Source of the DNA: CAYQEC01 sp964569015
GTDB lineage: Bacteria > Actinomycetota > Acidimicrobiia > Spongiisociales > UBA5794
Direction of reading: 5' to 3'
Length of the DNA stretch: 34,267 nucleotides
Assembly: GCA_964569015.1 (NCBI GenBank)
Contig: CAZMSN010000016.1
Coordinates: 1 to 34,267, forward strand
The translations under genes and the position numbers were made by a program. The notes under the pieces are model-generated. The model saw nothing but the letters and a program-made list of their open reading frames with translations. It searched no databases and was not told the DNA's origin. Positions 1-6,848 of the stretch are shown in pieces. How positions within the stretch are numbered: the stretch's first letter is position 1; every line of letters starts with the position of its first letter.

Positions 1-553
1 TCGACGAGGCGTACCAGCGACTGACTTCCTCGCCGGTGATGGCACGGGCCGCCCATTCGACGGCCGCTTCGACGGCAGGATCGTCGAGGTGGCCGAAGTC
101 GATGAGCGCCCGGATCAGATTGCCGTTGAGGCAGTGAATCACGCTCGATGGAGGCGGGTTGGCTTCCTTCGCGGAGAGTGAGCACCCGAAGCCGCCGGAG
201 GAGGTCGGGCACCACCGGAGCACGTAACCGGTGGCAGCCTGGATTCGTTCGTCGGCCGGGTCGGCGCCGAGCTGATCGAGGAAGACGAGGCTCCACACCG
301 TTCCGCGGTACTTCGGCCCGTAGCCGGGCCCCGGGTGTTCCCACCAGCCGTCGGGGTGCTGGGCGTCGAGTATCGCTCGAATGGGGTCGGCCTCCATGGC
401 GCGCCGGCGGGCCTCGATCACCTCCGGGTCGTCGGCGGGCCGATGCAGGAGGCGCTGCAGCGTGGCCGCCCGCACGGCCGGGTTCGATGTCTCCAGGAGC
501 CAGGGAAGGGGATCGGCGCCCAAGTGTTGGATCCACGCCGGTGTTGGTTTCAT
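1..553 (-). CDS. Alpha/alpha-toroid (terpene cyclase/prenyltransferase-like) protein, partial
   Basis: An open frame runs from an ATG at 553 to the window edge without a stop, giving about 184 residues; the C-terminus is missing. Visible blocks are an N-terminal helical part (PAWIQHLGADPLPWLLE), a Gly/Trp-rich segment (DAQHPDGWWEHPGPGYGP), and repeated helix pairs such as YRGTVWSLVFLDQLGADP and SVIHCLNGNLIRALIDFGH. The pattern 'QxxDGxW...K..GT.W.L..L..LG' is typical of the alpha/alpha-barrel fold of squalene cyclases and prenyltransferases. Many genomes carry small stand-alone proteins of this fold with no known substrate. I see no DxDD cyclase motif in the portion present, so I do not assign catalysis. 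It lies on the same strand as the MFS gene upstream. Confidence 0.75.
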   Translation of the reverse strand, partial: MKPTPAWIQHLGADPLPWLLETSNPAVRAATLQRLLHRPADDPEVIEARRRAMEADPIRAILDAQHPDGWWEHPGPGYGPKYRGTVWSLVFLDQLGADPADERIQAATGYVLRWCPTSSGGFGCSLSAKEANPPPSSVIHCLNGNLIRALIDFGHLDDPAVEAAVEWAARAITGEEVSRWYASS

Positions 554-625
554 TCCGCCAACGTACTCGGCTGCTGTGTCGAAAACCATGGTGTCGACGC
601 ATCGACCGTCGACTGCTCGTCAGCT

Positions 626-1948
626 TCACTTGCCCCGGGTGCGCACCGGGCCGGCGATACGGACCGGGCCCTCCACCTCGACGTCCTCGGAGATCGCCTC
701 CGGTCGGATCCGGATCGACATGAGCGCCAGTGACACGAAGGTGAGGACGGCGCAGGCGACGAAGGTGGTCCGGTGTCCGAAGCGTTCGACGAGAGCGCCG
801 AACACGAAGTAGCCGGCGGTTTGGCCGACGCGCGACGCCACGACGTAGATGTTGGTGGCCGAACCGGCGTGGTTCGGCAGGTAGTTCTGGAAGTACGTGA
901 TCGCCACCCCGCTGGTGACGGCGGTGGCGGCAGCCATCAGTGCCTGGAGTGGGTAGATATGCCACGGCGCCTGCACCAGCGTGAGGGCGCCAAAGTAGAC
1001 CACCAGGATGGCGATCCCGATCCTGATGATCCGGGCTGGGTGATGGCGGGTGGCGAGGAGCCCGAAGTAGAGCATCAGAGGCAGCTCGAAGATCGGGGCG
1101 ATGCTGTAGATGATGCCGACGTTTCCCTCGGTGCCTCCGAGATCGTTGAGCACCAGCAGCGGCAGGTTCATCGTCCCGATGGTGCTGGCCGCGAACACGG
1201 CGATGAAGGCGGCGAAATGGGCGGCCACGTCGGGTCGCCGCAACACGCGGCGGATCGAGCCGGCCTCGGGCCCGGTGCGAGGCTGCGCGTATTCCACTGC
1301 TGGGACATAGCGCCACACCATGACGACGAACGACCCGAAGAAGGCTGACGCCGTGAGGAACAGGCCGTGGAACGAGGTCGCCGTCAACACCCACGAGGCG
1401 ATGGCGGGGCCGATCGTCCATGACAGCGCGAAGAACATGCGGAACACGTTCATGTAGAAGGCGTTCTGCTCCTCGGGAATGTCGGAGCGGCCGAGCAGCT
1501 CCCTGGCGTGGGCGAAGAGCTGTGAGAACGTGATCGACGAGACGCCGAGGACCAACGTCCCGATCAGCAGCAACGGCCAGAACTCGCGCACGAAGGCGTA
1601 GCCCGCGTAGCCGGCCATGCCCATGATCCCGCCTAGGAGCAGCATCGAGCGGCGCGAGGCGCTGGTGTCCGAGTAGCGCGCCAGCCAAGTGCCGGCCACG
1701 ATGCCGCCGAGGGCCGTGACGGTCATGAAGATCCCGAACTCGAAGGCGCTCATTCCCACCTCGATCGTCCCGAAGATGGAGATGAACGGCCCGATGAACG
1801 AGTACGAGAAACCCAGCAGCAGGTTGAGCACGATGAGGATGCGGAAGTCCCGGCTGTGATAGAGGGGCCGGGCCTGCTCGATCATACGCTGGAGGCGATC
1901 CGCCGCGGGTCGGCGGCGATCATCAGCTCGCATTGCAGCTTCTGTCAC
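626..1948 (-). CDS. MFS transporter, SetA-like sugar efflux type
   Basis: This 440-residue protein has about 12 hydrophobic segments, beginning near residue 38 (ILIVLNLLLGFSYSFIGPF), and the usual basic cytoplasmic loop after TM2-3 (LARYSDTSASRRSMLLLG). The central stretch NAFYMNVFRMFFALSWTIGP resembles the SetA/sugar-efflux branch of the DHA1 family, in which R.xFSLxWxxGP follows TM4. The likely role is proton-driven export of a sugar or drug across the inner membrane; the substrate is unknown. The frame opens with GTG at 1948; an ATG at 1933 five codons later is an alternative start, and neither has a clear ribosome binding site. The C-terminus is rich in acidic and basic residues. Confidence 0.85.
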   Translation of the reverse strand: MTEAAMRADDRRRPAADRLQRMIEQARPLYHSRDFRILIVLNLLLGFSYSFIGPFISIFGTIEVGMSAFEFGIFMTVTALGGIVAGTWLARYSDTSASRRSMLLLGGIMGMAGYAGYAFVREFWPLLLIGTLVLGVSSITFSQLFAHARELLGRSDIPEEQNAFYMNVFRMFFALSWTIGPAIASWVLTATSFHGLFLTASAFFGSFVVMVWRYVPAVEYAQPRTGPEAGSIRRVLRRPDVAAHFAAFIAVFAASTIGTMNLPLLVLNDLGGTEGNVGIIYSIAPIFELPLMLYFGLLATRHHPARIIRIGIAILVVYFGALTLVQAPWHIYPLQALMAAATAVTSGVAITYFQNYLPNHAGSATNIYVVASRVGQTAGYFVFGALVERFGHRTTFVACAVLTFVSLALMSIRIRPEAISEDVEVEGPVRIAGPVRTRGK

Positions 1949-2180
1949 TTGAAGCGTCGCCGCCGGGACGCGGCAACGGGGCCGCAGTGGGCGATGGGAG
2001 CCTCATCGGCGGCGCGCCACAATCGAGCCATCGGCCCCGGTACATCCGAGAAACGGTAGGAGATCGCTGAGGAATCCACCAGCGGGCGCCCGACGACTGA
2101 AGACCCTCGCGGCTGCGTCGGGCCTGCTCGGCAATCATTGTTCCTCGGCGGTGTCCTCGCCGGCCGGGGAAGTCCGAGAT

Positions 2181-2200
2181 CGTCACCCGGCCGGGTGACG
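2181..2200. promoter_or_regulatory. 20-bp perfect palindrome
   Basis: The half-site CGTCACCCGG is followed directly by its exact reverse complement, giving 10 matched base pairs with no spacer. A spacer-free palindrome of this size in the divergent MFS/PAP2 interval fits a dimeric regulator operator better than a terminator. The cognate protein is unknown. Confidence 0.45.
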
Positions 2201-2308
2201 GCGCCCGTTGTGTGGGGCCGGTGTGGTGAAGCAAGAGAGATCGGACTTCTGATCGTCTGCCTGTGCGCCGAGGAAGCCTGCTACGTCACGGGCACCCCCT
2301 TCGCAGTC

Positions 2309-2338
2309 GAACCCGTGTGGACCGCGGTCCGAGGGTTC
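2309..2338. repeat. Compound inverted repeat (possible hairpin)
   Basis: Outer arms GAACCC (2309-2314) and GGGTTC (2333-2338) flank a 12-bp perfect inner palindrome, GGACCGCGGTCC (2319-2330), with a 4/2-nt internal loop. It could fold as a hairpin upstream of the PAP2 gene or serve as a protein-binding site. There is no U-tract. Confidence 0.4.
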
Positions 2339-2423
2339 ACACAGCATCAGGACCCTGGTTACAGTCTCGTGCCCGTTTGGCTGATGAATGACCACCAGGT
2401 TCCTACGGAAGGCGTAGCAGCCA

Positions 2424-3227
2424 ATGCCTCCAGCCGAGATGTGGGTCGCGCCGCGACCGATCATTCACCCACTCTTCCGACGGGTGGCATGGATCGTGCA
2501 CGAGGGTCCTCAACGCTTGATGCAGGTATCCCGTGATGGGCGCCGCGCCCGTCGCTTGGTAGGAGTGCTCCTGGCGGCGTTCGCGACATTGGCGGTTCTG
2601 GCGATGGTGGCCGAGGGCACGCTGCTGGGGGTGGATCACGCGGTGCAGGATGCAGCCATCGCATCGCGTGAGGGATGGCTGGACAACACGATGGTCCTGC
2701 TCACCCTTCTCGGCACCCGGTGGGTGATCGGGGCTCTCACCATCGGCATCGTGGCGTGGGCGCTCCTCACCGGCCGGTGCCGCGCCGCAGTGACGGTGCT
2801 CGTGATCGCAGTTCTCCTCAATCCCGTGCTCGAGTTCGGGTTCAAGGAGCTGGTCGGGAGGGTCCGTCCCAACGTCGCACAGCTCCTTCCGGGGCGGGGG
2901 CCGTCGTTCCCGAGCGGCCACGTGCTCGCCAGCACCGGTTTCTACGGGCTGCTGCCGTTCCTCGCCTGGGAGACGACGACGCGGTACTGGATACGGCGGG
3001 CAGTGTTCTTTCTGTCGGTGGGGGTGGTCGTCGCGGTGACCGTGTCGCGGATCTACCTCGACGTGCACTAGGCCAGCGACGTCGTCGCCGGCGTCCTGCT
3101 GGGCGCCGCCATCGTGACGATCAGCTACCGCGCCCTGAGAGGACACTCCCTGCACTCCGGCCGTGCTTGCTGCTTCATGAAGAGGGATCAGGGCGAGGGC
3201 ATTCCTGCCGATTCCAGCGTTGTCTAG
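2424..3227 (+). pseudogene. PAP2-family phosphatase interrupted by an in-frame TAG
   Basis: A multi-pass membrane phosphatase of the PAP2/lipid phosphate phosphatase superfamily, which hydrolyses lipid pyrophosphates or phosphatidate at the membrane face. The three signature motifs are visible: KELVGRVRP (K-x6-RP), FPSGH (PSGH) and SRIYLDVH (SR-x5-H). The last motif should continue H-x3-D. Here the codon after His is TAG (3069-3071), and the same frame then reads ASDVVAGVLLGAAIVTI, a normal PAP2 C-terminal helix, before a real stop at 3225-3227. The stop therefore sits where Tyr or Trp is usual, between the catalytic His and Asp. A TGG-to-TAG change would explain it. The intact length would be 267 codons; the truncated product has 215 residues and lacks the last catalytic residue and last membrane helix. 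It may be a recent pseudogene or an assembly error. Confidence 0.8.
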
Positions 3228-3248
3228 CTCGGCGATCTCCGGCGAGTC

Positions 3249-3665
3249 TCAGCCGTTGCAGTCGAGGGTCTGAATGATGTCCTTCGGCCAGGCGCGAAGT
3301 GTCAAGACGCTCTCGGAGATCTTCGCCTCTTGGGTTCGCCGATCTGTCCGGAAGACGAACCACTCGTTGCTCACATTCGCCGGTGGAACGAACTCGAAGC
3401 CTCCCTCGACCGAGAAGAACTCCGGCGACGCTTCGATCGTCTCGATCAGGCAAGAGAAGTCCGTTACCTGCTCGGGCCGCCACCGGTTCATGGCTGCGAG
3501 GCCATGGTCCTCGGCATACTCCACATTGCGGTTCACGACGAATCCTGCGATGACGAGGATGACCATCCCGATTCCGAGTCCGATCAGGAAGGCGTGACGG
3601 GGTTCGGCCCACCATCTTGGGGGCTGTTGGTCTGGGCGCTCCTCGGTGTGCTCGATCGACGACAT
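3249..3665 (-). CDS. Small single-pass membrane protein of unknown function
   Basis: The 138-residue protein has a Pro/Trp-rich cytoplasmic N-terminus (PDQQPPRWWAEPRHA), one transmembrane segment at about residues 28-48 (FLIGLGIGMVILVIAGFVV), and an external domain of about 90 residues. That domain has two Cys (DFSCLIETIE and TLDCNG at the extreme C-terminus) which could form a disulfide. I chose the ATG at 3665 because the composition upstream of it is Arg/Pro-rich like non-coding DNA, and an AGGAC lies a few bases upstream. I do not recognise a family. It lies downstream of the LacI regulator on the same strand, about 160 bp away, and converges with the PAP2 gene. Confidence 0.65.
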   Translation of the reverse strand: MSSIEHTEERPDQQPPRWWAEPRHAFLIGLGIGMVILVIAGFVVNRNVEYAEDHGLAAMNRWRPEQVTDFSCLIETIEASPEFFSVEGGFEFVPPANVSNEWFVFRTDRRTQEAKISESVLTLRAWPKDIIQTLDCNG

Positions 3666-3825
3666 CGTGTCCTGCCTGGCTAGTGACACAAGCATGCCAC
3701 GGCTGCGGTCCCAACCGGACGATTGAGGTTCGGCGGCCCTCGGAGACGATCGCGCCGAGCCCACGAGGGGAACCGGAGGCTCGCCGGAGCGATGGGCTGC
3801 AGAGCTGCGGGGTTCACCTCGAAGC

Positions 3826-4974
3826 TCATTTGGTGGGCGGCGGCGAAGACCGGGAGGGAGCCGTGCCGGACTGCGAGGTACGGACGGTCGGTGCAGGCTT
3901 CGTGGCGACACCGCCCTTCGTGCCCTTCTCCTTGGGTGATGGGGGACGCCCTGTGGTGGAGCGCTCGATCAGTTCGTAGGCGATGAGCACGTGCTGGTCG
4001 TGGTCGGCGTGGAGCAGTTCCCAGGCAGCGCGGCTCTTCTCGGCGGCGGACTGGCGGACGGTGGAGAGCCCGGCTCGCTCAGCCTCGGGGATGTCGTCGA
4101 AGCCGACGATGGAGAGGTCTTGGGGGACCCGAAGGCCGAGTTGTCTGGCGCCGCTGAGTACCCCGAGGGCAAGGCGGTCCGACAGGCAGAGCACCGCGGT
4201 GGGACGGGACTCGGAGGCGAGGAGATCGAGGGTGGCGGCTTTGGCATTGCGCCGGAGATTGGGCCCGACCTCATAGAAGAATGTCGGCTCGAGGCGGGCG
4301 GCGTCGAGGGTATCGAGCACCCCGTGCAGCCTTCCCCGGATCGTTCGGTGCGACACGGTGGCCAGTCGCTTGGCGTCGATGGGGCCTACCCGCTCCTCGC
4401 GGTCGATCTGGTAGGAGAAGAGGCCGATGCGGCGGTGGCCGAGGTCGAGAAGCCGCTGTGTCGCATCCACCATGGCCGCGTGGTCGTCGATTCCGACGAA
4501 CCGCCTGCCATTGAGCCGGGGGCCGTCGACGAACACCGTCGGCAGGCCCCGCTCGAGCAGGGTCGAGACCACCGGGTTGTCGTCGGACATCGCCATCACG
4601 ACGATGGAGTCGACCACGGCCTGACGCACCCATTCGTCCTGCTGGGCCCCGAAGGGGCAGGGGATGAGCAGTATGGAGAGGCCGGCGGATTGCGCTTCCA
4701 TGGTGAGGCCGCGCAGGAAAGCGACCGCGTACGGGTCGTCGAAGGCGTAGACGATCGACTCGGTGAGCACCACGCCGAGGGTTCTCGCCCTGCCGGTGCG
4801 CAGGACGCAGGCTGCGGGGTCCGGGCCGGTGTACCCGAGTCGCTTGGCGGCTCTCAGGATGCGGTCACGAAGTTCGTCGGAGAGCTGGTCGGGCCGCGAG
4901 AACGCGTTCGACACCGTGGTGCGGGAGACACCAAGCTCGTCGGCGATCGTCTGGAGGGTTACTGATCTGCCCAT
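3826..4974 (-). CDS. LacI-family transcriptional regulator
   Basis: The N-terminal helix-turn-helix (residues 5-25, VTLQTIADELGVSRTTVSNAF) and hinge region (LRDRILRAAKRLGYTGPDP) are classic LacI/GalR. A periplasmic-binding-protein-like sensor domain follows (about residues 65-340), with TLGVVL, GLPTVFVDGP, GHRRIGLFSY and DLSIVGFDDIPEAERAGLSTVRQ. The protein is about 40 residues longer than usual, because a Lys/Pro/Ser/Thr-rich tail follows the sensor domain. The effector is probably a sugar or nucleoside, not identifiable here. The start is an ATG at 4974. The upstream region contains a near-perfect palindrome (5007-5030) that is the obvious operator. The protein probably controls its own gene and the small divergent gene at 5064. 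Confidence 0.93.
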   Translation of the reverse strand: MGRSVTLQTIADELGVSRTTVSNAFSRPDQLSDELRDRILRAAKRLGYTGPDPAACVLRTGRARTLGVVLTESIVYAFDDPYAVAFLRGLTMEAQSAGLSILLIPCPFGAQQDEWVRQAVVDSIVVMAMSDDNPVVSTLLERGLPTVFVDGPRLNGRRFVGIDDHAAMVDATQRLLDLGHRRIGLFSYQIDREERVGPIDAKRLATVSHRTIRGRLHGVLDTLDAARLEPTFFYEVGPNLRRNAKAATLDLLASESRPTAVLCLSDRLALGVLSGARQLGLRVPQDLSIVGFDDIPEAERAGLSTVRQSAAEKSRAAWELLHADHDQHVLIAYELIERSTTGRPPSPKEKGTKGGVATKPAPTVRTSQSGTAPSRSSPPPTK

Positions 4975-4978
4975 AGGG

Positions 4979-5007
4979 TTGACAACACCTTAGTCCTCGG
5001 GTACTGT
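4979..5007 (+). promoter_or_regulatory. Candidate sigma-70 promoter for the small gene at 5064
   Basis: A perfect -35 box TTGACA (4979-4984) is followed by a 17-bp spacer and TACTGT (5002-5007), which fits the actinobacterial TAnnnT -10 pattern. Transcription would begin around 5014, inside the operator palindrome at 5007-5030, so a bound LacI-type repressor would block it. Confidence 0.6.
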
Positions 5008-5030
5008 ATCGATCAAGTACTGAATCGATA
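5007..5030. promoter_or_regulatory. Probable LacI-family operator
   Basis: TATCGAT (5007-5013) and its reverse complement ATCGATA (5024-5030) flank a centre containing AGTACT, itself palindromic. About 20 of 24 positions are symmetric. The site also overlaps a 16-bp imperfect direct repeat (GTACTGTATCGATCAA / GTACTGAATCGATAAA, 5001-5032). Its place between the divergent regulator and small gene, overlapping the -10 box, makes autoregulation and repression of 5064 likely. Confidence 0.7.
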
Positions 5031-5063
5031 AAGAAAAACACGATACCCGTGAAGGAGAATCCC

Positions 5064-5261
5064 GTGAGAGCCGAATTCTTCGTCAGTCCGAGTCCCTATT
5101 TCGTCACGGCGTTCGAGCGGCGAAGCAATCCGTTGCTCGTGGACATCGAGCCTGACGTCCCGGCGAGCACGAGGCCGATGCCGGAGCGGAGCCGGGCCGG
5201 GAGCTTGCGGCGGTTGGGCAACCTGTTCCAGCTCCAGCCGGTTCCCCGGTCTGAGGCCTGA
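5064..5261 (+). CDS. 65-residue protein of unknown function under LacI-type control
   Basis: A GTG start at 5064 is preceded by GAAGGAG (5051-5057) at 6-nt spacing, a strong ribosome binding site. The product begins MRAEFFVSPSPYFVTAFE, contains NPLLVDIEPDVPAS, and ends in a basic segment (SRAGSLRRLGNLFQLQPVP). There is no signal peptide or membrane segment, and I recognise no family. It is the only gene between the promoter/operator at 4979-5030 and the hairpin at 5283-5316, so it looks like an independent, regulated, monocistronic transcript. Alternatives are a degraded remnant of a larger sugar gene or a leader for the esterase downstream. Confidence 0.55.
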   Translation: MRAEFFVSPSPYFVTAFERRSNPLLVDIEPDVPASTRPMPERSRAGSLRRLGNLFQLQPVPRSEA

Positions 5262-5282
5262 GGCGAGAGAGAGCTGACCGAG

Positions 5283-5316
5283 CGAGAGGGCGGGTCATGT
5301 GAGGCCCGCCCTCTCG
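5283..5316 (+). terminator. Strong hairpin terminator
   Basis: A perfect 12-bp GC-rich stem (CGAGAGGGCGGG at 5283-5294 paired with 5305-5316) has a 10-nt loop and starts 21 nt after the stop of the small gene. No T-tract follows (GTGTGCC), as is common for actinobacterial L-shaped terminators. Confidence 0.7.
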
Positions 5317-5491
5317 TGTGCCGTGCGAACGCATCGCCAGTGACCGGCTCCCGGCGGCTGTGCGAGGTTGTGGGACGGACAGGGGTCGGGTGCGGATCTC
5401 GCGGCTGCGCCCGGCGCAGTGACCTCGGAGTTCGGCGATCTCGCGCTAGCTTCGGGAGTGACACGTGCCGCCACACTGCAGGAGACCGACC

Positions 5492-6472
5492 ATGCAGTTC
5501 GATTTCCCGCTCGCCGAGCTCGAGACCTACCAGCCCGAGGTGAGAGAGCCTGAGGACTTCGACGACTTCTGGACCGAGCAGCTGAGGATGGTCGCCAAGT
5601 ATCCACTCGACGCCACCTTCGACCCGATCGCAGGGCCCCTGCACACGGTCGACGTGCTCGATGTGAGCTTCGTCGGGCACGGCGGCGACCGGATCCGCGG
5701 TTGGCTGCTGCTGCCGCTGCATCGCAGCAAGCCGATGCCGGCCATCGTGGACTATGTCGGGTACGGCGGAGGGCGAGGCCTCGCCCACGAGTCGCTGCTG
5801 TGGAGCGCCGCCGGATACGCCCACCTGATCATGGACACCCGAGGCCAGGGATCGAGTTGGAGAACCGGTGAGAGCCCCGATCCGGGGGACCCCGGCGACC
5901 CCAGCGTTCCCGGGTTCCTCACCAAGGGAATCCGTAATCCCGCCACCTCCTACTACACCCGCCTGTTCATCGATGCGTTTCGTGCCGTCCAGGCGGTGCG
6001 GGCGCATCCCTTCGTCGACCGTGACCGTGTCGGGGTGACGGGCGGCAGCCAGGGTGGGGGAGTGGCCATCGCGGCTGCCCACCTGGCGGCGCTCCCGGTG
6101 GCGGCCATGGTGGACGTGCCGTTCCTCGCGCACTTCGAGCGGGCCGTCGAGATCACCGACGACTATCCCTACGCCGAGCTGACCGCGTACTGCCACACCC
6201 ACCGCGACCAGATCGACGAGGTGTTCCGCACCCTGTCGTACATCGATGTCGTCAATCACGCCAAACGGGCGAGGATGCCGGCGCTGTTCTCTGTTGGTCT
6301 CACCGACACGGTGTGCCCACCTTCCACCGTCTTCGCCGCCTACAACTGGTGGCAGGGGGAGAAGGAGATCAGGGTCTTCCCTTTCAACGGCCATGAGGGC
6401 GGCGGCGCCCATCACGACTTCGAGAAGCTCGAGTTCGCCCACCGCTGCGTGCGAGACCACGTCATTGAGTAG
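5492..6472 (+). CDS. CE7-family acetylxylan esterase / cephalosporin-C deacetylase
   Basis: An alpha/beta hydrolase of 326 residues, the usual CE7 length, which removes acetyl groups from xylo-oligosaccharides or related acetylated sugars. All three CE7 signatures are present: RGQ at 117-119 (DTRGQGSSW), GGSQGG with nucleophile Ser186, and HE with catalytic His301 (FNGHEGGG). The triad Asp is probably Asp272 (GLTDTVCPPST). The N-terminus (MQFDFPLAELETYQPE) is typical. I chose the ATG at 5492 because GGAGA lies about 9 nt upstream. No signal peptide is seen, so the enzyme is probably cytoplasmic and acts on imported oligosaccharides. The neighbouring LacI regulator and the GH3 enzyme further on fit a carbohydrate-using lifestyle, but it is a separate transcript from the small gene. 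Confidence 0.92.
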   Translation: MQFDFPLAELETYQPEVREPEDFDDFWTEQLRMVAKYPLDATFDPIAGPLHTVDVLDVSFVGHGGDRIRGWLLLPLHRSKPMPAIVDYVGYGGGRGLAHESLLWSAAGYAHLIMDTRGQGSSWRTGESPDPGDPGDPSVPGFLTKGIRNPATSYYTRLFIDAFRAVQAVRAHPFVDRDRVGVTGGSQGGGVAIAAAHLAALPVAAMVDVPFLAHFERAVEITDDYPYAELTAYCHTHRDQIDEVFRTLSYIDVVNHAKRARMPALFSVGLTDTVCPPSTVFAAYNWWQGEKEIRVFPFNGHEGGGAHHDFEKLEFAHRCVRDHVIE

Positions 6473-6848
6473 CGGGCGGGCAGGGGTGATTCGTCAGTAG
6501 ACGGAGGGCTCCCGCCGGATGAGATAGCGGGCCGAGAGCGCTTCGTCGATCACGTGGTGCCCCGCATCGGCGACAGCGGCGGGTCATTCACCGCCAGCCA
6601 GTCACTCATCGCCTCCGATCAAGCTGCGGCCGCGTTCCACAATCTCGCTGTCCACTACCAGTTTCCCGTCACCGCCATGAGCTGGCGAGACGCGTGCCGG
6701 CCAAGCGACCTTCCGGCAGCGATTCCGTTCCCGCACCGGAAACGCGCGATTCACGGAATCGCAACGGCAGGGCAACCAACGAGAAACACACGGGCTCCAT
6801 GATGCAGGGAGCCGTGGGACGTTCGATCACGAGGGGAAGGTGACGGAT
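6473..6848. other. Intergenic region upstream of the ammonium transporter
   Basis: About 375 bp separate the esterase and transporter genes. A short frame here has no recognisable product. A bulged 9-bp hairpin near 6791-6817 (CACGGGCTCC and GGAGCCGTG arms) lies about 30 nt before the transporter start and could be part of its 5' leader. I see no clear promoter or nitrogen-regulator box. Confidence 0.4.

Larger units (their letters stand above)
1949..2423. other. Intergenic region with two inverted repeats, no convincing gene
   Basis: This stretch separates the leftward MFS gene from the rightward PAP2 gene, so it should hold both promoters. Open frames here look like compositional noise. 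The only clear structures are a perfect palindrome at 2181-2200 and a compound hairpin at 2309-2338, listed separately. Confidence 0.6.

Noticed and set aside
2138..2536. Overlapping short frames on both strands between MFS and PAP2 genes
   Set aside because: Neither has a convincing start or motif, and one contains the palindrome and hairpin; treated as regulatory DNA.
6554..6802. 82-codon frame upstream of amt
   Set aside because: No ribosome binding site, domain or coupling; composition is that of intergenic DNA.
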